64,000 nucleotides of DNA from Oscheius sp. JU75 (Eukaryota > Nematoda > Chromadorea > Rhabditida > Rhabditidae), in contig JASJZC010000007.1 in assembly GCA_037178855.1 (NCBI GenBank), positions 11,222,001 to 11,286,000 of the forward strand, in the 5' to 3' direction. Positions 46,404 to 57,317 of this stretch are shown here, piece after piece. The notes under the pieces are model-generated. The model saw only the letters and a program-made list of their open reading frames with translations. It had not been told where the DNA came from and did not search any database. Position numbers and translations under genes: made by a program. The number at the start of each line of letters is the position of its first letter. The first letter of the stretch is position 1.

Positions 46404-46897
46404 TCAGTCGAGTGGCAGACGACGGCAGCCGCAGCGATCGCCCTTTGGAAGACGCAATGTACGAATGGAGTCGTCTGCGCCTTCATCACATGTCAGCTCA
46501 ACTTCCTGCATTTCAGTCATTGTTGTCAAGACATTTTTCAAACCTCGAATCCAGTTTGCATCAGTACACAAACAGAGCTGTTTTGAACGCGAGATGGGAA
46601 GGTATACGTTCCGCTCTGCAACCAAACAGAATTCTCTTGCCTGACCAAAACACAGACCTCGGACGTTTTGCAGTAGCCCTTGCAAACTGGCAGCATTACT
46701 TCTCCCCAGCAGTGCTTTCCAGCCTCATCGCTGCGATTGACTTGGCTTAATCCGGGAAATATCTGCCGTGAGAATTGACATTTGTTACGTGGATTGACTT
46801 CCACTGGCACACTCTGGCACTCAAATATTGAATAGCATTGATTCTAACTTACTGTGACGACGGCGATGAGAATGGCAAAAGCGGATAGGTTAGGCAT
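46404..46897 (-). CDS. flr-2: Glycoprotein hormone alpha-2 (GPA2 / FLR-2-like)
   Basis: Small secreted cystine-knot hormone of the thyrostimulin-alpha type; C. elegans FLR-2 acts through the receptor FSHR-1. ATG at 46897 directly follows CCAG. Signal peptide MPNLSAFAILIAVVT, then PVEVNPRNKCQF, the hallmark HCWGEVMLPVCKGYCKTSE, SGTYTFPSRVQNSSVC, then EVELTCDEGADDSIRTLRLP and KGDRCGCRRL; TGA at 46404. Four exons, introns 33, 42 and 38 nt, all phase 0. About 120 residues, normal for GPA2. It ends 141 bp past the SLC26 gene, in the opposite direction. A 140-codon open frame on the plus strand (46328-46750) is its antisense shadow and is easily mistaken for the gene. Confidence 0.85.
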
Positions 46898-49297
46898 CTG
46901 GCAACTGAGCACAACATGTGCAAGAGCAGATGTCTACTCATGGCGCCTGACCTCAAGAGACATCCCACCAGTTTCTGCTAGATCGTTTTGTGCTTTCTCC
47001 AGCTGTCCAACGATCACATGATTCTTTCTAAACTTTCCAGACAATCATCTGGGTCGTAAAGCTACCGTAATCATGCCAGGTAATTTCCGTGAGCGGCGCA
47101 CTTTTTCCGCTACCCAGCAATCAGAGAAATGAGTTTCATTGTCTCTATCGAGTACATTGTACATTTTCTCTTTGTAGTTACTATAGTCACAGGTACTGTT
47201 TACCTGATGCTTGCGTCCCAACCACATCCCAGTCCAGATCTATAAAAGGAAAGCGGTCAGCTGATTCGCTGCAAAGAACACGCAGCGCATGGAGCGCACA
47301 GACAACCTAATAGTATTTCATCGACTGCGAAATAGCGCGTCCATATGGTGAGGGCAGAGACGGGACATTTACTAGAGTATAAGAGGGTAGGAGGGCGTGA
47401 GAGAAGCTGCGGTGCGTCGTGGGAGCAGAGAGCGCACGCCTCTGGCAAAGCAATCTACCCTTGCGTCCCATTTTTGGCCATTGTGTCCCCAGAGTCCTTC
47501 AAAGGTTTACAGCATTTGCTTCATAATTAGAACAAAAATGCAACATTTAATTAAATTAGTTCATGATTGTGAAGTTTATACGTACTTTTGAAGCCCACTC
47601 ATACCTGCGCTTATGTAAGCACATCTTTTCTGTGTTAATGCGCCGGTTGTCATCTCAGGAGAGACGGACAGCCCAGGATGAAACTGCCCCCTAGCGACAG
47701 AGAGTCATTATTCCTCCAGAATATCCTTTTTATTCTTTTTTGGAGGGGCTGGTAACCTGGAATTGCGAGGCTAGTCCAATTTCGATTTTACACCACATAC
47801 AATCTGGTAACTTGAGCTCATATTCAAAGTTGTTTGTTTTCTGAAAGTGCGAGCTGCAGCCAGCAAATAACCTGTTTACCGAATGAAGAACTACCTTTAG
47901 AATTTTTCTACCTCATGCAGAGATCGTATGAAGCTAGTTATTTTCGTTATAATTCAGTGGAGGATATAATTTTTGTTTATACTTCCCATCCTGGCCCTCA
48001 TTTTACTGCTTCCACCCACCCAACCAGTGCGGGCGGTACACAAACCTACCCGTGGCAGCAGTCGGCTGTTTCGAGTGCTGACGTCCGCATGACCTCTCTC
48101 TCCGCAAGCGGGAGTAGAGGGAAAGTTCCAATCTCAATTCACAATGCCTCCTGCGAATCGAATCACGCAATTCGTGAGAGGATTAGGCGCTGCCTATTCT
48201 TTTAAAATACTAGAACTGGAAGAATGTAATTCTTATGGTGAAGCCAATTTCCTCCGCGTTTTTCTAGTCTTTGGCGGACGTATATGGATAGACAGCTTAT
48301 TTAGGGTGGAGCGCGCAACGTGATACGTGCTCTGTTTGAACTAGTGCGACTCTCTTTCTCTCTACTTCCTGTACCTTTACTGCGTTTTCGACATTTGAAG
48401 ATGTCTTATGAGAGCGTTATTAACGCCAACTCAGTCTTTCTGATTCAACATTTTTTTTTCGATAGTACCATCATCTGTGCATATAACGTCCCTAGTTTGC
48501 GTGAGCACTGACACAGCTCGGTTTTTCTACGTTTCGCCGCGTTTCTTACGCTGTTTGCTAACCGAACAGGTAGACTTCACTGCGATCAGCTGATTTTGCC
48601 GCGTTCTATGCTTTGACCCGATCAGCTGAACATCGCAAGCGGCGCCTTTTGCGGCAGTTTCTGGTCGCGTCCGTAACAAGTCATAAGTGGCGCATTCGAT
48701 TGGTTCCGGTTGCTACGGTCTCATGATCAAACTGCATAGCATCTAAAATGAAAACTGAGCTATGCGAGATGATTGAATCAAATACCGCCTGTAGAGTACA
48801 AAGTACGAGACGAACTAACTGTGGTCGTGAGTTTCGTTTATTGTTATCTGACCCCTGCCTCAAATGACAGTTTATCTGTGCCAATGACCTTATCTATCCG
48901 TGACCAGCTATTTTTTTGCAGTCTTCAAAGAGTCAAGAAATCAAGCAGTTATCTAAGCTCTTTGACCGATCTCATGTGACCCGGAGTGCTGTAACTGGAA
49001 AAAAGCTGCCTGCCATCTGCCGAGAAATCAGCTGCCGTTCTGCTTCTCTTCACTCTGTCCACTTTCCGATAGTTCTCAATGATCAATTACAATCCTTGTT
49101 TTCATCTCCATGCCATGCACTCGACACTTTCCTATTGTCTCTCTTTCCCGTCTCTGGGTGGCGTCCCGTTGTCTGTCGGTTTCAAGCTGCAAACAACAGA
49201 TAGTCAGGCACATAGTCCTTGTAGTTTCCATATTCAATTAACGTCATCTCTTTTCAGAATCGCTGGTCGATTTTCTGCCCCCGCCAAGCCGATCCCA
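46898..49297. other. Intergenic / possible 5' untranslated region
   Basis: No supported coding exon. TATAAAAGG at about 47240 and an acceptor-like TTTTTTTGCAG near 48920 could belong to a distal promoter and untranslated exon of the downstream zinc-finger gene. Confidence 0.3.
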
Positions 49298-52200
49298 ATG
49301 TCCGCCGTTGAGTCTCAGGACTTTCTCAACGATCTCAAGTAAGCCTTCAATGGTATAGTAAGACGGTAGCTCAATTCTTGATCGCCTGCTTGGAAAAACG
49401 TTAACTTTTTGTTTACAAACGACAGAAGACGGCAGCTGTGGACTGACCGGTGCTTCCTAACCTTGTCAACAAAATGTTGATTTTTTGTGCTTTAGAACAA
49501 ACGTGTTCTGTCGTAAGAAACAGCAGTTTTCAGTTTGGAAAACTGAGGAAAACAGTTGTGATCAAAATGAAAACTTTTTGTTTACTTCGACAATGACGTT
49601 TTGGCGCAGTGGTGTCTGATTACGAAAGCGGGTGGCAATAGATGTCACGCGGTTGTGCAACCTCCTCGCCCATATAAAAGATGGCAGAGGGAGACTATCA
49701 AAGCTCTCAGATTAGCACGTTCTTTGATCTAAATCGATTCATTTGTTACAATGTCGCCATCCCCATCGTGTAGTCACACTTGGACGTAAGTTTATCAAAG
49801 ATGATAAACTGTTCCATGAAAGGGCCCTTTTCAGTGAGACCGATTTTCCCTATTTGTCATCGAAGCCTTCGGGAAAGCGTGCGGACAAGGGAAGGCGCAG
49901 CGGGGCTGAACGTGTCGCGGCACGCTCCCTCGCCGATCAAGCAACTGTGGTGAAGACCATCCACGACCCTCAGAATGTCCTCGGAAAGGTAGAGCAGTCG
50001 TTCTTTTCAGAATAACCAGGCTTTTTAGCGTCGCAAGGCTAGACTTGTCTCGACCTGCTCTGACAACATTGCCTTGGACGTCCCCTACTCTCTGAACAGG
50101 AAGAATCGTTGGGAGGAGGTCGACGTTCCGGCTCTGGCCAAGAATGCGGAAAACACGGACGTGGAAGTGGCTATCATTAAGCAAACATACAAGGCTAATG
50201 GCGAGTTTCACAATCCGACAAAAAAGGGCTTTCTCAAACCATCACGAGGGCGATCGAAAAAACGCATAAATAACACGTGCTGTTTTATACAACAAAGGGG
50301 CGCAGTCGCTCCCATGACCAAGTGTGTGCGTGTTTTGACAAACAGTTTTCAGAGTTTCTGAAACACAACTCGACCGAAAAGGCTCAGGCCGTCCATTTGG
50401 TCGCAACCGATGGGACGGTCAAAAGCAAGACGGCTCGCGGTAAAGGAGCTGACGTGAGCAATTTTGAAGTTGTACACAGTTCTCTTTCAGGTCGTCTCTC
50501 TTATGCATGGATTGAAGAAGGAAAACACCAGTTCTGAAGACGATTCGGAAGATGATGTTAGGCTGGAATACCGTATTGTCAAGCCCTATGCAAACGGGAA
50601 TCTGCTTTGCAACTCTGGCAAAGCTGGCAAATCTGGAAAGCTGCGGAACAAGACACGCAGAAATAAGAAGGTTGATCTGGATGAGCTCGAGATTTCCGAG
50701 ATGGAAAACAGCTATCACAAAGATGGAGAGGCTCCCGTTTATAAGCCATCGCGTGACTTCCGCTTTTGTCTTGGTGACTACATCAGCACACCCAGCAATG
50801 AATTCAATGCTGTGGAAGTGAGAAGAGCCAGCATTGAGAGTGTACAGCAGTTGGACAACGACGAAGTGGTATCCGAAGGACCGAGACCAATTGATCTTTT
50901 GGATATTTCTTCGGCTGTTCGGGCTCCTGGACTGTTCGAGAACGTCATTGTGAATACGCATCGCTGGCCAACATTCAACTTTGGGCAACAAGTGGAATCG
51001 CTGGCCACGGACGAAGATCTGATGATCCGCTGGATTGACGCCAACCATCAGAGAGCATCTGTGGACTTGACTAAGAAGCTGACTGTCGACGATGATAGCA
51101 AGCCTCTGCTTTTTGTTATTTTGGAAAAGGGCAGAAAGAATCATTTTCAGTACGTTTTGACTTGGTAAGAAAAAAGTGTACTTTAGGCTGCTGTTGAACT
51201 CTGCCATTCCCGCTAACACCAACGGACCATTCTCGTGGAGAATTCTCAAAGATATCTTCAAGGAGAAAAAAGTCAACAGCATCCAGACTGCCATTGAGGT
51301 CATTATTTCACTGGCGATCGTTTGGCTCAAGAGAATGCCACCTACTGCTCACCACTGTCTACCCGACTCGCGTTATTTCAAGGCTGCCGAAAATTTTGAC
51401 GTCGTCGTCAACAGTCGTTCAATGGCCAAACAGGTAATAGTTCATTTACACGTTTCATCTGCTACTGCTCCACAGGCTGCAATCATCACGGAGAAGGAGA
51501 TGGGCAAAATTTTGCGAGAGGCTTCTACTGAGATTGGCCGAGACAGCTTCGAAAGGATTGAAGACGAAGATATCATTTCGGACGACTCTCAGTTGGAGGA
51601 AGTTGATTCTACTGTCAAAAACTACTCCGTGGTAGGCACTGTGTCGATACTTTTCCAATTAGAGTTCAGAAGTGTCATACGTGCAAGGAAAATGCCCCGG
51701 AAGAGCTCTTCGAGTTGGACGAATATTGGCAGTGTCGGCAGTGTCTAACTAAGCACATAGTCAATCTCATCAGGACCAAGAACATCCCTATGGAGATTCC
51801 CTTCAGTGTTCAGGAAAACGGCTCTGGTTTTGACGTCCTCCCAGCGATTATTCCATTGCCCCTCATCAACTTTTACACCAAGGTTTGAAAAGAACTTTTT
51901 TTAGACAATATGGTTTTTTCCAGCTCACAGCACTGGACATGCTGCAGGATTCTGACAATCAGATTGGAGAGCTGCTGAACTGTCCAGCGTGCAACAAGGA
52001 TGTCCGTGTCGAGCATCCAAATGAGTTCAGCTCTTGCCTTTGTACCAACTGCTACACTCTGTGGTGCCCGGACTGCAATCACGAACCGCACTGGCCGATG
52101 AACTGTGAACAATTCGCGGAATGGTCTGGCAAGTGGGAACATCAATGTTCGTACATGTCATGCCGGCTATAATATCGAAAATTTCAGTCGCTGTCGAGTC

Positions 52201-52932
52201 GATGGGAGATGAGCTGTCAAAGTTCATTCGCAGAATCCACTGCAAGTGCGGAGGAATCACCGAGTGTGGAGATCTTGCTGAACGAACTGAATGTCGCAAT
52301 TGCGGAGTCAGTTTCAATCCGAGTACTCTCAAGGTCGAGACAAAGAAGTACTATTTCCCCTTCCCGGCCCGTTACCGCAAGTATCACAAGTCGATTCTCG
52401 AGAACTACGTAAGTCCTTTTCTTGCTATTAGCCAACAACCTATATATTCAGCAAAAGTTCCAAATCGAGTACTACGGCCAATCCATTGACGAGAATCTAC
52501 AGGTTAAGGCCATAGCTATGTTGCCAGTCAACCGTGTGATCAAGAAAGAGTTTGCGGAGCCGTGTGCTCGCGCTCGCAGTCAGCGTTTTCTTCGTCAAAA
52601 CGGATCCAAGATTGAGAAGCAGTGCCGTAAGATGAAGGAGACTGAAGCCTTGTTGGGCATCTTCCCGGATGTACGTCGAACGGTTCGTGTCTTTAAATTA
52701 TATTTCAAGTTTCTCTGCTTTCCAGATTCTGTGCCTTGTCGAGTATGGTCTTGCCTGGATCTACATGAACAAAAAGGCTAATGCTTTGAAGACTGCTATT
52801 CTGCAGCTGTTCATGCAGCTGGACGAGTTGACCAACGACATTCTCGAGGGAAAAAGTAACCTAGGGAGCCGTGTAACTACTCTTGATAGTGCCTTGTCTA
52901 AGATAGTCGATCATATCAAGAAGGCCTTGTAA
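49298..52932 (+). CDS. RING/IBR-type zinc-binding protein (RBR-like)
   Basis: Probable ubiquitin-system protein. Two alternative first exons both end in phase 2: 49298-49338 (MSAVESQDFLNDL) and 49751-49785 (MSPSPSCSHTW). Both splice to 49835 (TDFPYLSSKPSGKR). A long charged, disordered half follows (RNKKVDLDELEISEMENSYH). Then a RING1-like part (KCHTCKENAPEELFELDEYW, QCRQCLTKHIVNLIR), an IBR part (LLNCPACNKDVRV, CLCTNCYTLWCPDCNHEPHW), and a last zinc part IHCKCGGITECGDL, CRNCGVSF. TAA at 52930. About ten introns of 37-55 nt. The last unit lacks the usual RING2 CxxC-active-Cys-H layout, so E3 catalysis by an HECT-like cysteine is doubtful. It resembles nematode-specific IBR proteins; I cannot name an orthologue. 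Confidence 0.75.
49673..49680 (+). promoter_or_regulatory. TATA box for alternative first exon
   Basis: TATAAAAG, 71 bp before the ATG of the second first exon (49751). The same octamer, followed by ATG, lies at 59935 before another gene. Confidence 0.45.
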
Positions 52933-52956
52933 ACACCTGTACATACTGTGCATTAT

Positions 52957-53168
52957 TTATTCCCAGCGCTTATCTAGAACCTCAGGCGTTTTGTACGTAG
53001 AATGTATGTAGACACCTTTCAAATATTCGAAGCCGTGTATATTTTGTACAGTAAGTCTTTTCTTCACTTCTTTCGGCGCACTAGCTTTTTGTAGATTATA
53101 GATAAAAAAAACTCCCATAAAAACTAGTAAAGCCCCCAAAACACCAAAAAGATATCGTTTTTATGCAT
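52957..53168 (-). CDS. Small single-pass membrane protein, frame break near start
   Basis: Unrecognised. The frame ending at TAA 52957 encodes RYLFGVLGALLVFMGVFFIY, one clear membrane helix, followed by a basic tail (SAPKEVKKRL) and an ordered end (YIHSTYKTPEVLDKRW). The natural start ATG at 53168 is one base out of frame across an A5 run; with A6 it would read MHKKRY straight into the helix. As given, translation could only start inside the helix. Either a homopolymer error or an unusual start. About 70 residues; size and layout resemble mitochondrial inner-membrane subunits, which is inference only. It converges on the zinc-finger gene with 24 bp between stops. Confidence 0.5.
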
Positions 53169-53713
53169 CTCTCTTCTATGTCCACTCTAAACCGATGCCT
53201 TTTATTCATCCTTGTCACCAATTGTACTTTTAGCTCCTCCAGTCACTGTAGGTCCACCGTGCTGTGCACACGTACTCAGGCAGATTTTTAGCTAACAAGC
53301 AGCGCATACTCCTTTTTGTCAACGTAGACCGTTGGCCGTAAACCAATCACTTTCTTTTTTATCAATAAACTTTTTTAATTGGAAGGATGTCCTAGCTTTG
53401 ACAGGTGAGCAATGCTCATTTCAGGCTGGATTTTTTCGTATTTTATGCGCGTAAAAACTTATTTCATTGCTGTTAACTGGCTCTATTAAAGAAGACTTCA
53501 TTCTATTAAAGAAGAAGCGTGTAGCTTAGATACTAGGAGAGCGTTGCTCCTGCGTCAACAGTGCATGGGTATGCTCGTTTGGAGGTAAAGAGTTGTTTGG
53601 GATACATTACTGTTAGCAGTAGCAGTTAACGGCGCAGCCGCTTGACTAACCCGGGCCATTGTGACCCCGTACACCACTCCTGTGTTTCAAATAACAAAGT
53701 AGGTAATATTTAT

Positions 53714-54810
53714 CTAGAAAATCAGTATAATCCAAAGAAAAGATGTAAAACGAACCGATGACGATGTGAAAAGCTTGTTGGGAGCCTGATATGTCACAGG
53801 AGATACCGTTGTTGTGAGTGCAGTTTGTGTCCGAAAGCAATCCGAAGAGGTGTTGTGGGACCTGTAGGTTTTAGTGATGTTATGAGAAAACTTACAATGT
53901 TGTCGCATCCGTTCTACTACTTTCTCTGTGCTCTTCACTTGAAGTTCCCTGAAACATTTGTATTTGGAATATATCCCGTAAAAACAAAGACCTCATCTTC
54001 TCCCGAAAACCGCCATTCATGAAGCTGTAAGTTGTGCTGACGCCAAGCCGAGCATTCTGACGGTATCAAGCCTGTGCTTAATTTCACTAAACTCTCTACA
54101 GTCTCCATTAAGCTGTCCTCAATTCTTCTTTTGATCTGGAATAGGGGACAGGGTTAATTTTTATCTTTTCACAAACTTTGAGCGCGTCGCGAGAACAAAA
54201 GTGGGGAAGACCGGCGTAGCACTTGCGGCTTTTCTCCATAGCTCTAAAAAAGTTTACAATTCTGAGGTGTACTCACTTGCATAGATCTCTGATGTTCAAC
54301 TCTTTAGAAAGATCCTTGTCTCCGCAAACAGTTTCACTCTTCTCGAGAAGCAATTGTTCACAGCGAAAATATTGAAATATACCTAAAAAAAATATTATGT
54401 GCATATTGAATGACTACCTCTTGCTGGTTTTTGAACGATGTCGCAAATGAGACTGTTGGGTCTCAGCGATATTTGTGAGGAGTCTTTTGAGAGTGATCCC
54501 GGACAATTTTGCAAGCAAGACTTGTACTTTTCAAGTTTCCTGCAGAGAATGTTGAGGCATACTTATCAACCCACATGCAAATCCATCTCGACTTTTGAAG
54601 AATCACAGCTGGCTCTGTTTCCTGTTTTAAAAGTTCTTGCAATATAAGAAGATGGTTCTTGGATGAGACAACTAGTGCTCCAGCTTGTTGCAGCTCGTTG
54701 TTACACGAGGCGATACACCACTCGTTTCCCGCAACCACCAAATCTGAACACACAGATAGAAGAAAAAACATTAGAAAACATAGTGAGGTATGGATTAGAA
54801 CCCTGTTCAC
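53714..54810 (-). CDS. Secreted Cys-rich protein with GPI-like tail (DUF19-like)
   Basis: Nematode secreted protein, possibly T20D4.11/DUF19-like. ATG at 54810; signal peptide core SLCFLMFFLLSVCSDLVVAG; then paired cysteines: NEWCIASCNNELQQAG, LEKYKSCLQNCPGS, SLICDIVQKP, YFRCEQLLLEKSETVCGDKD, DLCK, SRKCYAGLPHFCSRDA and SECSAWRQH. A Ser/Thr-rich stretch precedes a hydrophobic C-terminus (FTSFLWIILIF) with TAG at 53714, the layout of a GPI-anchor signal. Six or seven exons join in phase; introns 36-53 nt plus one of about 40 nt before the tail. The domain name is uncertain; the secretion and anchoring signals are clear. Confidence 0.6.
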
Positions 54811-55870
54811 GCTTACGTTAAATCAGGCAGTAAACGTGGTTTTTGTTGCCGCTTCGAAACCCAGCGCGAGCATTTTAAAGAACTATTTGTCTGCCCTTCA
54901 CTTTAAAAAAAACTTATGAGTGTTTTGATAGTATGCATTTCAGTGCCAATTAGTAAAACGCTCGACTGGTTACAAAACGTGATCATAGACTGATGGAGAC
55001 AATTGAGAGAACAGCCAAAGTTAGTTCTAGTCATAAACGTACTTCGCAGTAACAAGAATAGTAGCAGCATACGTTCATCGTGTGTTTTTCAAGTCTCGCC
55101 GCATTGATGTAGTAGTAGTTGATGTTTTTAGCTCAACTGGCCCACTTCCCTCGAAGGGCGGCGTTTTGACAACAAAAGCTTGACGACAGCCACTACTTGT
55201 TGGCTTCCCGTCGTTTTACCCAATAGCTGAACGGCTTGATGCAAATTGCGAGCTATGTTTGAGAACTGCAGAGCTGTCTCATGTCATTTATGGATGAACA
55301 ACGGGACAGATGCAGAAGGATTGGGGCTGTATAGCATTCGGAGGGCGCAACAAGGTTTTGAGACTCTAGACACTCGTTTCAACTTATTTAATAAAAAAAA
55401 CCGATAACATCAAGATCTGTTGATGCTGTAAGCCAGAAACCGAAACGCTAGGAGCCAGGCGTTTGATTTCTCTTGGGGTCAAATTTTTTTATGAAGGACC
55501 ATTTGTAAAGGTGAGAAATAAACAGCTTTACTATATCCTTATTGTTAGCCCAACCTGCCTTGTTTTATAAGGTTCGAAAAGTTGTTTATTTTCACATTCT
55601 CAAAGAGACCGGTACTCTCCCATAATTAAAAGATCCTAGCTCAATATGCAATGGGCATTTTTAAGAGATAACCAAGGTTCTTAACGGCAGGTTCTTTTTC
55701 TACCGTAGTACGACGCAATTTTGCGTATGCGGGAGCATGCTTTGAACAAAACATCGTGTACTATGCACCTGGCTTCTGAAACTACATCTTTATTCTTTCC
55801 TTCCTGGTATACAACCAAACTCCCTAGCCTAGTAAGTGTTCCAAATTTCTAGCAAAAAACCTGTTTTGGA
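54811..55870. other. Divergent intergenic region
   Basis: Between the Cys-rich gene (-) and the second TMEM53 gene (+). Nothing supported. Confidence 0.4.
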
Positions 55871-57290
55871 ATGCACAGAGCTGTCAGTAGTCTCCACCGT
55901 TCTCATGGAAATAGGAGCATCTCGATTATTTTGCTCGGATTCGCTGGCGCAAAAGAGTCGCACATGCAAAAATATAATAAAATCTATCAAGAGCGCGGGT
56001 AAGTTCCAATTTTCAAGCGTTTTCCATACTATAGGTACGATACGGTCACGTTCACATCACTTCTACCAAACGAGTACACAATGGACTTAAAGGTAGGTGT
56101 TACTTTGTCACTCTGCGATTTTTGTACTAAGAAAATGCGGGATGTCCAGCCTGTAGTTGGCCATTTGAAAGAGATACTCTCGAAAAAGGATACTGCTGTA
56201 CATACTCTCAGCATGAACGGAGTCTTTACCCTATGCGCTCTTGAACTGCAACACCCCGAGCTGCAGCTCTTGAGCAAGACCAGAGGAATTCTCTTTGACA
56301 GGTTTGTTCCCTGTTGTGATTATAAGATCTTATTTATGTAGTGGACCTGTGGATTTAGGCTACAGAGAAGTTATTCCTAGCCTGCTCTATGCTAATCGCT
56401 ATTATAAAGAGCTTTTAGTTAGCGGAAATGCTGAAGATATCAAAAACTACAAAGAGCAAAGGCTGAAGCAGTTCTACAGACTCATGAAACACTATACAAT
56501 TGTAAGATGGACATGAAATATAGCATTAAATATTTTTAAGCTTCCAATTCGACGTCTACAAGGAAGAAGCGTGGATGACATTAGTGCTTACGATTTCCTT
56601 AAAAATCATCCCGACCTACCATCAGTCATGTCATTTGCTTACTCGAAAATCGACACAATTTGCGGTCCGAGGTAACTTTTCTCCGTTTTAAGGAATCATA
56701 AGAGTCCAATGAGACCAAAACGTCTCAGTCTAGACAGGCTACAGTGTTTTCCAAGGAGCACTTCCAGAAGATTACTCTTTGTTTTTTTACACGCCACTTA
56801 TGCGTAGCAGCGTTATTTCTTGTTATTTGAGCGACCCGGGTTTGTGCCGGTTGAGGCGGGCCGAGACCACATGGTCTGACGGAGACGGCTCTTCTTTAAA
56901 TGAACAAGATTTCAGAACAATCAAAAAGTTTGCTGATTTTCACAGAATAAGAGGAAGACTTGTAGAGGAATTGTTTCTTGAGGTACGTTAGCATTATTTT
57001 TGCCAAATGAAGTGATCTTAGGACACACAACATGTTGACCACTACCGAAAACATCCTCAAGAATATACGCAACTTGTAGACAGTTTTCTACTCAAGTGTG
57101 GTACACCCAGGTAGAATTATTCATTTCCAGTTTTGTACAGATAAATGCATTGCATCAACTATTAAACGGCCATGCAACAGACTTTTGTTTTCTTTAACTT
57201 GTTTACCATTTCACATATATGTGCAGGATTGGAACAGAAGCCAGAAGAACACTGTTCGCCACTTTCCTCGAGGCCAGCCGAACAACCTGA
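55871..57290 (+). CDS. TMEM53-like (DUF829) protein, paralogue 2
   Basis: Second DUF829 copy. ATG at 55871, 19 nt after a TTTCTAG acceptor: MHRAVSSLHRSHGNRSISI, then ILLGFAGAKESHMQKYNKIY, YDTVTFTSLLPNEYTMDLK, HTLSMNGVFTLCALELQHPE, KTRGILFDS, SFAYSKIDTICG, LVEELFLE and DTQHVDHYRKHPQEYTQLV. It shares most intron positions with paralogue 1. The frame meets TAG at 57112, but that TAG is part of a good donor (CAG|GTAGAA), and splicing to 57228 adds GTEARRTLFATFLEASRTT and stops at 57288. An intron of about 240 bp (56673-56910) carries a SINE-like piece. Confidence 0.85.
56810..56865 (+). mobile_element. SINE-like copy inside TMEM53-2 intron
   Basis: Shares the 14-base core GAGCGACCCGGGTT with the copy at 7.85 kb; the 5' part is eroded. 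Confidence 0.45.
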
Positions 57291-57317
57291 ACATTTTGAT
57301 CAAATATACTATCTATA

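Noticed and set aside
46328-46750. 140-codon plus-strand open frame
   Set aside because: It is antisense to the four GPA2 exons, which have a signal peptide, conserved cysteines and phase-0 splices; the plus frame has no start context or homology.
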